Below, piece after piece: positions 1-12,410 of a stretch of 64,000 nt of DNA; within the stretch, counting starts at the first letter, position 1; every line of letters begins with the position of its first letter. The position numbers and the translations under genes were made by a program. The notes beneath the pieces are model-generated. The model was not told the DNA's origin. It was given only the letters and a program-made list of their open reading frames with translations, and did not search any database. Source of the stretch: Rotaria macrura (Eukaryota; Rotifera; Eurotatoria; Philodinida; Philodinidae); the NCBI GenBank assembly GCA_900239685.1, contig OENT01000575.1, positions 32,103-96,102 of the forward strand. The letters are read 5' to 3'.

Positions 1-3000
1 ATTGCATGATGAATATAATCGTTGTGGAACTGACTTGAAATTGAAATTTTTAGAATAATTCAAAACTCTTACACAAAATGTCATGCCGTCCAACAATAAA
101 AGTCATCGAGTATGCATGACAATTCTGAACGATCGTTTCAGATGTTTTCGTTATTAGAAAAGACTCGTCTGAAAATAGTCTAGTCTCTAGTCAATATTCT
201 ACGACGATTATAAAACGTTTGTTCTACATGAGATGAAATCTGATTAGTATCTCTTTGATCGAACAAGAAAAGAAAACAGTTGTGAAGACTCTTGAGAAAA
301 AAGATCCGTTGGCGATTACATTCTTCATTGAACATCAAATGTAATGTGCTATGAATTGATATATACCCTAGATAAAATGTCATTGAATGCTCGTTACTTG
401 AAAATATTAGACTTTGTTAATCGGATAAACTTTCGTTCGGTTTAAAATCTAAAACATTATCAAAATGGAATGATATTTATGAAGTTTTTCAAAAAAAAAT
501 AAAAAATAAATAAGAGCCAGTCTCTCAGAGTAATGTTCAAATTATCATCTCTAATACTCATTACATTCGATTACACAACGATTGGAAAGTGAATTTTGAA
601 ATAGTTCGTTATAAGATCGGTGGATAATTAGTTGTATTCACATATGTAACATTCGTTCACTGTCAATTGATTAATATTTGAATTTCGAAAGTAAGAGTTT
701 CTATCCGTTTGAATATACATACTCTCTTCGATATAATCTTCTGCAATAACTAAATCTCATTGTCGCTTTGCATTTTCATAGTAAACATATAGACTTCAAA
801 ATAGTCATTCATATATTCTATTCACATATAATTAGATTTCGTAATAATGAAATTTTTGCATAATTCTTCATCTATAACTATAGTTTCAATATAGAATAAA
901 AATATTCTATCAAAATCTATTCAGATAACAATGACCTTAATTGAATAAAGTACTATGTTCAGTCATCAGTAAGCTGAACGTATATTCATCACAACACCAA
1001 ACTTCACATATATAAGAATGATTGAAATAAACATTGACGAAAGGATGTCAAAAAACAAACATTCTCTATTCATTTGTATACACAAGCAGAAAAACTGTCA
1101 ATCAATTCTCGACTACGATTATTGAGAACGATCTGAGTTGAGACACAATATCATTTCTGAAATATGTCTGTTGACTATTGATGAAATAATTTAACTGACA
1201 TAAAACTTGAATGTATAAAATGTCATCACGGTCATATTAGACATGTTTGTCAGTTATAGAACGAGTTACTAGAGACATAAAATAATCGTTGAACACTGAT
1301 ATACATGTGAAAATTAGCGTGAAATTAATTTAAAACTGTAAGAAACGGAAAACCTTGGAGTATTTTATGTATGCTTAAGCATCATGATAGAATAGTTAAA
1401 TTGTAATTATAGTCTTTTTTTAGATGACACGAACGAAAAACCAATTGTAGAGTGCTTGTTGTGTTCATAAATATTTCATTATCAATGTTTTTATGATAAA
1501 GAATAATATTATTAATTATTTGTTCGCATTCCCATGATTAAAAAACAATCTGTATTGATTGGAGTCATATAGTTTCAGTTTTCAATTGAATTATATTCAA
1601 TTAGAGAATGTTTGTCGAACACATCAAAGATCGACATTGATCAATTGAAAAATCGATGAAATATTTCAATTGTAATAAGAAAAGTTCATGAAGTTGAAAC
1701 ATTGTTCTAACGAACAATAGTCAATCATTGGATTGTTGATATAAAAACATTTGAAGTAGGTTTCTATATATTTTTTTTATCTTAGGCTCGTTTTGTATTT
1801 TTTTTATAATCGGAATTTAACTATATAACATATTATGAATATTTTTCTGTCTTGTATAATACTCGATAATTGATCTAGAGACAAGGCATTGAATCAGAAT
1901 GAGCTTTTAGTTGGAAGCTTAAAGTTCGCGTCTCGTTTCCAGGCATTGTATCTATTAAAAAAATTCTTGCCTTCAGGCACGTTGCTCTAACAACACATTA
2001 AGCTTATGAATAGTGACAAATTTTTTTGAAAATTTATTAGTTTGTCTTTTAATACCAAGTAGACCTAGATACGGTACAGATTAATTATGTATTCTTTTAA
2101 CATATATGAATATTTTTAATCTTGAAAAGAGTTTCTAGTACACTCAGTGACATGTACTTGAGTTTTTAATTATAATATTTTTTGTAACTATCTAATGGCT
2201 GCAAAGAAAGAACCCGACCTTATTTAAAGTACAGTATTGAATAATAAACTGTCTTATTCATCGAGATGTAACATATGTAGAGAATGAAATGCATCCTCAT
2301 ATATTTGATATACAATGATTCAAATAAACTCAATGTCATTATAGTTGCTATTCAAACAGTTTATATGCTGTTTTCATCGTCTATTATATTCTTCTTGTTA
2401 TTATCAACAACAACAAAAATGACATAAATTTATTCAAGCTTACAACGTAACATATCGATCATCGTCAAGCATAACAAAAGAATCAATCAGTTAATTAATA
2501 GATAATTGTTCTATGTTAGATATTGAAAATATAAACAGTGAGTTCTAGTATTGCACATTGTTACATTTGAATATGATTGATTTATTCTGTTAAAAGCTTG
2601 AATAAATCGATGTAAATTTACTCGAAAAAGTCGAATAATACTCTTCATCATAACTTCATATTTTACTTTACATAATTTATTACTCTTCAACTTTATTCTT
2701 ATCTTTATAGTGACAATATTGATTTTAATATGTCACAATATACTATTTTTAGATTGCAACCGACGAGCCCATGATGCTACTATATCTATTGATTCGTTCT
2801 TCAAACTAATGGTTTTTTTCCGGCGACATCTTCAATAACTATCAAAAACTTACATAGATAGAATAGAGCAAAATTAACAAACGCTGTATAGTTCATGCGG
2901 ACGACTTAAGCGTACTTAAATTTCTTATATCGCATGCTAGTGAATGAAATCCGATCTTCTTTTTTTTTTGCTCAGAGTTTCATTCCATTCTATGTTAAAG

Positions 3001-3661
3001 AACAGTTTGTAAATGTTCATTGTGGCATGCGCTGCTATTAGTTCTTTGTTATAGTTAGGTACTGTTATTTTTATGTTTTTTCTATTCTACAAAAACTACA
3101 CACGTTCATGTTAGACTATGTAACCATAACTAGAATATAAAGAAAATGTATAGCATAAGTGAGATGATAGTCCATCAAAATATTTCAATCAAATTTGTAA
3201 TACTATTTAGATTTTCTGAAGAAAATAAGACATCTGATTTTTTGTAGGATCAACTTTGAGTAGTACTATCTTATCAAAATATATCAAAGATATAAATAAG
3301 TCAATGATCTCAGTTGATAGCATATTGATATGTGATTGTCTTTGCACTAGACACGATAGAGAAATACGATTCTTTTATCTTGTATTGAAAATTACATAGA
3401 GATTAAGTTCAAATAGATCAATATTCACTTATAGTTTCATATATTTTAACAATCTTATTTGCATAGGATATGTTTAAAAATACAACTGTTGTTCTATGAA
3501 TTACCATAGAATATTTTGACCGTTTCATCAGTTTTTCTCCCCTATGTAAGAACTATATGATTTATCTATTCTGCTACTACCGCCATACTTAGTAGCACAC
3601 AGATTCCATAGAATAAACTATGGATTAGTTGTTGTTTCTCATTTATTTTATGATTTTCTAG
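1..3661. other. Intergenic, no gene recognised
   Basis: AT-rich sequence with stop codons dense in all frames. The only frame above 60 codons (180-383, minus) has no family resemblance and no splice context. I saw no inverted repeat, tRNA-like motif or transposase fragment. The right edge ends in a pyrimidine-rich tract with AG at 3660-3661, which is the acceptor just upstream of the GNB5 start. Confidence 0.6.
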
Positions 3662-3673
3662 AAGAACAAAGCG

Positions 3674-5261
3674 ATGGCTGTTATCATGGAATCACTCGAT
3701 GATCTTGTTCGTGAAGCTGAAACATTGAAAACTCGACTTGAAGAAGAACGTTCCAAATTCAATGATATGGAATGTATGCCGTGCATTTGTTTTGTTTTTA
3801 TTTTCTCATCACATTTAATTAATTAATTCTTCTTCGTCGGTTTTTTGTTTTTCTCTAGTAACTACTGTCGCTGAAAAACTTGATTCATTACCACCATTTG
3901 CAACGAAATCACGACGAATTTTAAAAGGTCATCAAGGAAAAGTCTTAGCCATTGATTGGTCCTATGATAAACGACATATGGTTAGTACATCACAAGATGG
4001 AAAATTAATCGTATGGGATGCATTCACAACCAATAAAGAAGTAACGACATTTCTAACTTTTTGTAATGACCAAAGAATATAATTTTATTTCTATTTAAAA
4101 GCATGTCATTACGATGTCAACAACATGGGTATTAGCATGTGCATATTCACCATCAGCTTCTACTGTTGCATGCGGGTAAATAAAATACATGAGAGAATAA
4201 AACGAAAACGAAACTTATTTCGAGAAAAAAAAAACATTTTTCGATTTGTTTAACAGGGGACTTGATAATAAATTAACATTGTATCCATTAAATATGGATG
4301 ATGATGCAAATAAATACAAAAAAGTTGTTGCTACACATGCAAATTATATATCATCTTGTAAATTTATGCATTCAGATCAACAGGTGATATTCAATAAAAA
4401 TGCTCGACTATGATGATAAATAAAGTTTTCTTTTTCTTCTTATCTATCTAATTTAAAGTTGTTAACAGCGAGTGGTGATGGTACAGCTAAACTATGGGAC
4501 ATTGAAAGTAGTACACCCATACAAACATTTCAAGGTCATCAAGCTGATGTCATGGGTATTGATATTTCACCATCGGAAGCAGGAAATATATTTGTGTCGG
4601 GTGTACGTTGACATAGATTTCTCTAGACTATTGACGAATAAATATTCTAGAGTGCTGATCATATTGCCATGGTGTGGGACATTCGAACTGGTGGCTATGT
4701 TCAAACATTTGAAGGTCATGAATCAGATGTTAATGCTGTTCGATTTTATCCCAGCGGTGATGCATTTGTTTCAGCTTCAGATGATGCAACTGTATGAAAG
4801 AAAAAAACGGAAAAGTTGAATCTGTTGTTTTTTTTTCAATATTAAATTTAGTGTCGTCTATTCGATTTACGCGCCGATCGACAAGTAGCAATATATAAGA
4901 AAGAATCAATTATATTCTCTTGTAATGCAGTAGATTTCTCTTTAAGTGGTAAACTTATTATACACTTTAACTATTGAATATTTAGTCAAACTATTTTTAT
5001 ATTTAGGTCGACTTCTATTCGCCGGCTACAGTGATTATTGTATTAATGTTTGGGATACATTGAAAGGATCACGTGTCGTTACTCTCTATGGTCATGAAAA
5101 TCGTGTTAGTTCATTACAAGTATCACCTGATGGAACAGCATTAGGCACGGGATCATGGGATACAACGATTCGAGTAAGAGTCTAATTTAATATATATATA
5201 TATATATATAGTTATATGAATAATCATACATACATTTGTTTTTCAATAGGTATGGGCTTAA
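3674..5261 (+). CDS. GNB5: G protein subunit beta-5 (nine exons)
   Basis: This encodes the beta-5 class of G-protein beta subunit, a seven-blade WD40 propeller that in animals pairs with R7-type RGS proteins at the membrane to shorten G-protein signals. Exons: 3674-3773, 3859-4040, 4102-4175, 4257-4383, 4459-4602, 4651-4791, 4852-4948, 5007-5173 and 5250-5261. All introns are GT-AG and every phase closes, giving 347 residues against about 353 in the short vertebrate form. The N-terminal coiled-coil helix ([16 protein letters not shown]) is followed by WD repeats. Stretches such as [32 protein letters not shown] and [15 protein letters not shown] are diagnostic of beta-5 rather than beta-1 to beta-4. 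The last exon supplies only VWA and the stop. A pyrimidine-AG acceptor at 3660-3661 leaves a 12-nt leader before the ATG. A poly(A) signal candidate (AATAAA) lies near 5450. The gene looks intact. Confidence 0.96.
5189..5211. repeat. (TA)n microsatellite in GNB5 intron 8
   Basis: A run of about 11 TA dinucleotides lies between the 5173 donor and the 5250 exon. Similar (TA)n runs occur at 12541-12561, 34371-34394 and 57735-57757. Confidence 0.9.
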
Positions 5262-7268
5262 TTGAATGTCATATTTATTTTTTATACCCAATCATGATGA
5301 ACAGTATTCTCTATTGTCTTCGCTCAAATCCGTAATAGAAAGCTCTAGTCAGCATTGTTTTTTTAAATTAATATGTGGATTCTTATTATATTTTTTTTTG
5401 TATTTATGCGCTCGTCTCGTTTTTTTCTTTTTCTTCATTAATTAGCAATAATAAATAAAATTACCGATGTGTCTCATTTAAAAAAAAATTAACTCAATCT
5501 GTTATGTGTTTGTAATTCATCAATATGCTGCGCACTTGTCGGCAATTCAAAGATAGATAATAATAATAATAATAATAATAATAATCGATAATCGAAAAGC
5601 ATTTGCCGAGAAAAATATCTTGTTGCTCTTCGTTTTGTCTATTCACTCGATTAGATGCACTTAGACGAGATAGGAATTCTGATTGTTCTTAAAAGAAAGA
5701 AAAACGATATGTTTTTCGATTGAACATCTATAAGTATATTCACTTGATTACATTAGATATTAATGAATGTAATAAATTCATTAGTAAAATTGTTCTTGTT
5801 TATTTTTAGCAGGTAGATACTAAGCAAACTCTTTATGGAGTTAAACGTTGTTCAATGGTTTCCATTACAAGACAAATAAAACACAAAGAAAAAAGGGAAA
5901 CGAAGAAAAGAGGTTCTATCTCGATTTATTCTTGACAACTTCCGTCAATCTTGGTTTCTCTGCGGCAGCGAACATCTCAATGTTTATGCAGAACTTTAAT
6001 TATTTTGTGTATCTCATGGGGGAGAAAAATCTTGTTGCCTAGTGTTCTACTTTGCTTGTAGTCATTTTCTCTTGAGAATAAGAAATCGATGGCACATGCC
6101 AATTCTATTGACGACTTCTTTTTCTGATCAACACTATCTTTATATCTGCAATCAGGTAGGAGTGAATGCTAAAACAGAATTCGATTTTTGTCTATATTTA
6201 TTTATTTGGTTCTGTTTTAGACAGGATATTTGAATATGAATGTTTGAAGAAGAACGTTTTTTTTTTGTACAAAAAACTCGATCACATCAAACAGCGACAT
6301 TTTTTTTTCCTACAATGATAGAATAGAGAGTAAAAAAAAATAGAATTGCTTTTCTATGTAGAGATCATTTCATGCACATCTAGTTCTTTTCGATAGAGTA
6401 TGAATCTAAATTGATTATTGCAGTTCAATCAACTAGAATCGAGAGAGAATTTAATTGAACATATCCTCATGTTTACCGGATGAAATAGACGATTTATTAA
6501 GAAAGTTTTTTTTTGTCATATGTTACTTTGTTTCATTTTCTTTTATATCATTAAGGTGCAAAATAGAGCAGATGTTCTATACTCGATACTTTGTCACATC
6601 ATATATTATGTTAAATCAGAACGAGTTATTTCAAAGTAAAGTAAACTATAGAGAGAACAAAATCTAGTGTTTGATATACTTGTATACTACATTAGAAGAT
6701 GAATAACAGATTATCGGAATTATTTTTTCTTTCTTTTTGTGCAATATTCTATGTCAACGAATAATTTTAAATCTAGACGTCGAACAACGTTGCCGATCAA
6801 TCTTGAAATTATTCTAAATAGGATAGTAACGAAAATATTATTTCTTATTCATTTTTTTTTGTTTTGTCTTTATTATTATTAATAATGTATAATTACTAAA
6901 CGTCAAAAAGATCTTTTCGATGTCTCAATGGATTCTAATCGTCTATTTATCTATCACGGAAGTTTCCGATATACTGACTCGTTCTTTCTTTTTTAAGCAA
7001 TTGTCATCAAATAGAATGTTCTAAAGAAGATAACGTGACTTTTTTTCTTCTTCTTCTTCTTCTTCTTCATTGCTCTATGTATGTTTCTCGTTTTCTTGTT
7101 GGTATGGTTTTCGCTTGTTTCTATATTCTTGATCGTCAATGTAGATTGATAAATTCAATGGGCAACGAACATGCAATTTGCTATATACAAGAGAAAGAAA
7201 CCTATCAAAATAAATCGATGCATTTATTTATTTATTATTAAGAAAACGGTGTTAGTCTTGTTTTCTAG
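5262..7268. other. GNB5 3' flank and intergenic region
   Basis: Holds a candidate poly(A) signal near 5450, a (TAA)n microsatellite at about 5555-5585 and a (TTC)n run at about 7041-7068. Several 60-70 codon frames (5848-7241) are T-rich, have no recognisable domain and lack splice context, so I treat them as chance. AG at 7267-7268 after a T-rich tract is the probable acceptor ahead of the receptor gene. Confidence 0.6.
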
Positions 7269-7310
7269 ATTCACTTAATTCATCATTAAATCAACAATGA
7301 TATTCACATA

Positions 7311-9138
7311 ATGGGTGACGATTTATTTATTTGTATAGCATCATGCCATAGTACAAACAATAGTGGTGCACTTGTTGGTAATGACTCATATGATTTGGAA
7401 TGTATAAATCAATGTTCACAACGTCATACAACATTATATCGTAATACAGCAGAAAAGTAAATTAATAAAATTGTTCAGAAATTCAATTAAAGATGAAATT
7501 CGACCACAAATCTTTTGGGAATCGATGAAAGAAAAAAAAGAACAGTTTCCGAGTTCAGTCTTGAATTTGATTATCGATAAAGAATGAACAGACCGTTCAA
7601 TGGAAAATATAATATTCAAAGTCTTGAATATAAATTTTATCCAAAATTTAGTTTCTGTCATAGACAATGTCGCATAAAATGAAAAGTCATACAATTGAAA
7701 ACCATATTCGGAAAGTTATATTATCTAACATGAAAAAATCATTATTGTTAAAGATTCGACTGTAGATTAAAAGTGTTCTAATATATTTCGTTATTAATAG
7801 ATACACACACATCTTACAAATAATAGCTGTTGTTCTTATTACGTTTGGCTTATTCGGAAAAGTTTTTAATTGTATTATATTTCTTCGGAAGCCGGTTCGT
7901 ATTTTGATCAATATAATTCTTTTATGATAAATTCATTTCATATTTTCATTTAATTTAAGCTTCGTGGTACGTCAACTGGTTTACTTCTTCTATTAAAAAC
8001 AATATTCGATACCGTACCACTTCTATGGACATTCATATTCGACACAAAATTCTTTGTTAAAGATGAACAAATCAATGCGTCTCGTTTAATATGTCTTTTA
8101 TCTCGAAGTAGTGATATATTCGTATCATGGTCAATTGGTTTCGTCATACTTGCTTGTACCGTTCGACTTATTACAATCATACATGGCAAAAATTTTTCAC
8201 ATCCAACACGTCTTCATGTATTCGTCCTTATTCTTTTAATGATGCTATGTGGTTTAATTTATAATTGGCATATTTTTTACTATCCAAATTTAGTCGAAAC
8301 AACATTAATCGATGAAAAAAATCATACGTTTACATATTGTAATATATTATTCGGTAGACAAATGGGCTATTTTTCATTTGGTGGCTTTCAAACAACTCAA
8401 ATATTAGTTTATAATGCTCCGATAGTGAACTTTATTGTATCATCATTAATACCATTTGCAATCGTGGCATCAACAAATATAGTTATAATTGTTTATGTAT
8501 TAAAAGCACCACCAAAACGTATGTCACGAATAAGTTTACATCATAACGGTGGTTTAACATCAAAAGAATTTCATCGCTTTGATCCGTCACGCTCATCATT
8601 ACGTTCGATGGCTGATCAATTAACAAGAAAAGATGTTAGTTATGAAACAACAATAACATTAACAACAAGTTGTGTCTTTTTAACAACAAATAGTATAGCT
8701 AGTATCTATGTTTATGTTAAATCAAGTTATCGTTCGAATCGTACACGTTTAACTGAAGATTTAAAAACATCAAATGTTTATCTTATTCTACGTATGTTAG
8801 CATTAATTGATACAGTTTTAGAATTTTATATTTATTTTTTAACTGGTAAAAAATTTCGTGAAGAAGTCTATCATGTTATAGCAGAAATTCTTCAATATAC
8901 ACCATTGAGAAATTATTTTAAATTTACATGTTTATCACCAACAAATCGTACAGCACGAAGACCATTAAATAATTCTAATAATAAGAATAATAAGAATAAT
9001 GATAGTAGAAATAAGAATAATCAAAAATCAACACAGACAGCTGACAGCTGTATTGATTCATCTGAACGACGAAAAATAATAAATGTGAAACACTTTGACA
9101 TTAAAGAGACACTAGACAGAATAGAAAGTACTGTATAA
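7311..9138 (+). CDS. Rhodopsin-like seven-transmembrane receptor
   Basis: Predicted plasma-membrane G-protein-coupled receptor of 472 residues; ligand unknown. Exons are 7311-7456, 7801-7894 and 7960-9138, with compatible phases. After an Asn- and Cys-containing N-terminus comes TM1 (ITFGLFGKVFNCIIFLRKP, about residues 55-80). TM2 begins at LLLLLKTIFDTVPLLW, TM3 follows the conserved extracellular Cys in LICLLSRSSD, and ECL2 carries the partner Cys (TYCNIL). TM5 ends in IVIIVYVL, TM6 is around CVFLTTNSIASIYVYV, and TM7 is IDTVLEFYIYFLTGKKFREE. The usual DRY motif after TM3 is replaced by TVRL, and NPxxY in TM7 by DTVLEFYIY. The tail is an Asn/Lys low-complexity run. The layout resembles invertebrate peptide receptors of the FMRFamide-receptor type, but subfamily assignment is inference. 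Intron 2 has an unusual donor, GTTCGT. Leader is 42 nt after the AG at 7267-7268. Confidence 0.88.
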
Positions 9139-11496
9139 GAATCGTTTTTGTTTTTCATGATGATTTTGTTTGTTGATGTGAAAAACTGATTGCATGCATT
9201 TTTTTTGCTCGTTGCGATAAAGGATCATATATTTTGACCAAGAACAATTATACTAATGCACATTGTCTTTTGAATGACGTATAATGCGAATATAATAGAC
9301 ACTTAAAACATACAAAAAGATTAACGAGTTTTTGTGTTTGTTTGTTTGTATAAAATAGTGAATACAATGTGTTGATGTACTCATTGTATTTGTTTTGTAA
9401 AAAATGTATCGTATCGGTAATTCACACTCAATTAATGCTATTGTGTTTCTTGAAACAACAGAATTATTATTATTTTGTTTCTAAATTTATTCATATTGTT
9501 ACAACTTGTACGAGACATTGATCGAAAGAAATTAAATTCGACGAGCTACGACATATGTGTAAGATGATTTGCCAAATTTACTCTATTGATTTTTGTTTTT
9601 TTTTCTTTTGAAAATGTTTTCTTATCTAATTTTCTTATCAATAAATGAACACGATTTTCTTTTTTTCATTTCATTCTTTTTAATATATTAATTTACTGAT
9701 ATGTTTATGCGCACAATACAATCCATAAATCTAAAACTCATTTGCTTCTTTGTCGATCGTATATACATACATATAGTTGTTATATATGATGATTGACGAG
9801 TTTTTGAAAACACTATTAGTTTCAAGAAATTGTGTTCTACTGAATGAGATAAACAATCGATCGAAAAATGAGGAAGTAAATATAGAAAAACTTATTTCCT
9901 TTTGTATAATCATAAACAAATTAACAATATTTGTTTTTCTTCTTCAAATACATTCTTGAGCAATCAACTAAACTAAGCTTTATTTAGATAGAACAAGTCA
10001 AATTTTTATAAAACAACAATACTATTGACTCTCACATATTCAACGAGGTCATGAAAAACATAGTATTATGTAAAAATGAAATGAGCTGTATGATTCAAAG
10101 TTAATTGCAAAGAAAATTACAGTCAACATGATTCTTTATTTTTTGTCTTTGTAAAGGATGTATGTCCTTCGGAATCAGTATCCTGGAAAAATATTGTTTC
10201 AAATCGTTTGCTTAACAAAAGAGTCTCGTTGATGTGATCATGACTATATGTATGCTTCGAATACACGTACTTGTTATTAGAACAGTTCATCATATTAGAT
10301 AAATCATGATAATCTGATTATTACCGAATTAGTAACTACAGCTTTCAAAATTATAGTAGTTTTGCCCGATTTTCAATGATCAGTGACTTGTTGCAACTAA
10401 GTGCAAGAAGCAGAAGTTTGTATTGTCTGGAAAATATCTTGCTGGCTTTTACAATAGGCATATGAATTTTTCAGTACAGTGTTATCGATATAAAATGTAA
10501 TTCTGAGTATATATGTTATGTATGTTTATTTACTTATAATTTTATCCATAGTACTCAAATTGAGATGAAAGGATTAGTTTCTGGTTACATCCGACTGAAT
10601 AGGATTATTACGACTGAATTTAATAGTTCATCACAGCAATTGTAGAAAAGAGTGCGCAGATTATTTTCTTATGGAAGCAATAGCGTACTTTTGACGGCAT
10701 TCATTAATTTGAAATTCTATATCATTAATCTCAAAAAAAAAACCAGTCACTAAATGATTTTATAATGATTTAAATAGAAGTTGCTCTTCCTTCAAAACAA
10801 CAGATGTTATTCATTTTCAGTATAACCTTGCTATAGACTCTCGAAGAGGTTATATAGTGTGTTCATCTCGTTTCAGGTCAAATATTCAGTAGAGATCAGC
10901 ACAAACTGAATTATTATTGTAACAGTATTGATGCACAAAGAAATGAAGCGAATCAATACTCCTTTATGACTTCATATTAAAAATCTATGATCAAAAATAG
11001 AAAACAATAATTCCGTCTGTTATATCATATAATCGATGACAATACTATTGTTCTTATTGGTTGTCTCGAATATTTATTATGTATGTTGTTTTTTTGTATT
11101 CGACACATTTTAGAGAAAAGAAATTGATTCATCTCAACGATCATATGTCATGTTGAATTAAAAAAAAGAATTTCTTTTACAATTTACAAAAAGTGTTTGT
11201 ATACTTGCATAAAGACATTTACCTAATGGATGATCATTCGAATAGAGATTATTCGTTTATGGATATACTCATTTTTAACTATACAGACTTTTGTCTGTTT
11301 TATTATCATCGAAACCAATTTTGAAAGGGAGATGGAAGCTGAGAAATATTTGTCTACATAAAATAGAAATGATACAATTGACAAACATGAACTTGTCGAA
11401 AACTATTTAGATAAAACAAATGCTTATGTTTCATCTAGTGATAATTATTACATCAATTACACAATTTAGATATCGATTAACATTAACAAATTGATA
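9139..11496. other. Intergenic, nothing recognised
   Basis: AT-rich 3' flank of the receptor gene. The overlapping frames near 9731-9959 on both strands are low-complexity and have no protein resemblance. No repeat with defined ends was found before the hAT element. Confidence 0.55.
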
Positions 11497-11504
11497 GATC
11501 TTAC

Positions 11505-12402
11505 CAGAGCTCCGCGGGACGACAAAAAAGTTGTCCCGTCCCGTCCCGCATCCCGTACCACCTTATCCGGCCCGTCCCATCCCGCTTTATTCGCTTTTTA
11601 GGGTCCCCGTCCCGTCCCGTGTCCCGCGCTACCTGTCCCGTCCCGTCCCGCATTTATTAAGATGTCGAGTACTGTTAGAAATATAAGAATAAGTGCTAAA
11701 ACATTTTCGACATGAAGCAAAGCCTTCAATTCGTTTAGAATGACCATGATGATTAACGACCGCAGGAAAACCAAACGTATTCCAGCAACCAGACGTTCGT
11801 TTACCCGTATTTTCTAAAACCACATATTCATTGGGCTTTGTTTTAAGCATAATTCACAATTGAGAACATGTAAATTTATCTGAATTACGATTTGAAAACG
11901 ATGGATTGATCAATAAGACATTGGAATCACAGGAAGTAATATTTTGTCCACGTGAAATGGCAATTGGTGACAAAATTTCAGGAGAAGACATTATTTATTT
12001 ATTCGTTAAAACAACAACTGCTAATGTCTAAAAAAACAAAGATATTATTTCTAAATAATAAAAAAAAGATCGGAATGCCGTAAACAATAATTACAATACA
12101 ATCACTGTATTGATTCAAACAAGTGATATATTATCATTGTGTGAAGACAAGCAATCGAATGACCTCTAACGTCGAATACGTAACTCAATACATACATGTC
12201 GCAAAACTGCAATGAATGCACAATACTTAATGCCAATTGTGCTTGTATGAACTTGGCGGGACAGAGAATTTAATTGATCTGGTCCCGTCCCGAGAGGAAT
12301 AAGTTCTGTCCCGCTCCGTCCCGCCATCTTTTCATTTTTACTGTCCCGTCTTGTCCCGTCCCGTCCCGGGACGGGACTGGTCCCGCGTCCCGCGGAGCTC
12401 TG
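11505..12402 (-). mobile_element. hAT transposon, internally deleted (898 bp)
   Basis: Both ends carry a perfect 17-bp inverted repeat, CAGAGCTCCGCGGGACG, starting with the CAG typical of hAT elements. The element is bounded by a perfect 8-bp duplication, GATCTTAC, at 11497-11504 and 12403-12410, the length expected for hAT. Just inside both ends are dense GTCCC/GGGAC repeats (about 11530-11650 and 12280-12380). The interior holds only the N-terminal part of a transposase on the minus strand, so the copy is non-autonomous. Its GC-rich ends stand out against the AT-rich surroundings. The intact duplication and perfect ends suggest a fairly recent insertion. Confidence 0.93.
11629..11991 (-). 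pseudogene. hAT transposase N-terminal fragment, BED zinc finger
   Basis: Reading on the minus strand from the ATG at 11991, the frame runs about 47 codons. It has one in-frame TGA and then continues to 11629 as a BED-type zinc finger. Visible marks are the SGCWNTFGFPAV stretch, the CRKC zinc pair, and the later RHLNKC with the His and Cys ligands. In hAT transposases this domain sits at the N-terminus and binds the element ends. Everything downstream, including the catalytic RNase-H-like domain and dimerisation region, is missing, and the frame runs into the subterminal repeats. It cannot encode an active transposase. Confidence 0.85.
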
Positions 12403-12410
12403 GATCTTAC

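Noticed and set aside
7434..8189. Three minus-strand frames opposite the receptor gene
   Set aside because: They are antisense to receptor exons or intron 1; the sense strand gives a full seven-transmembrane protein.
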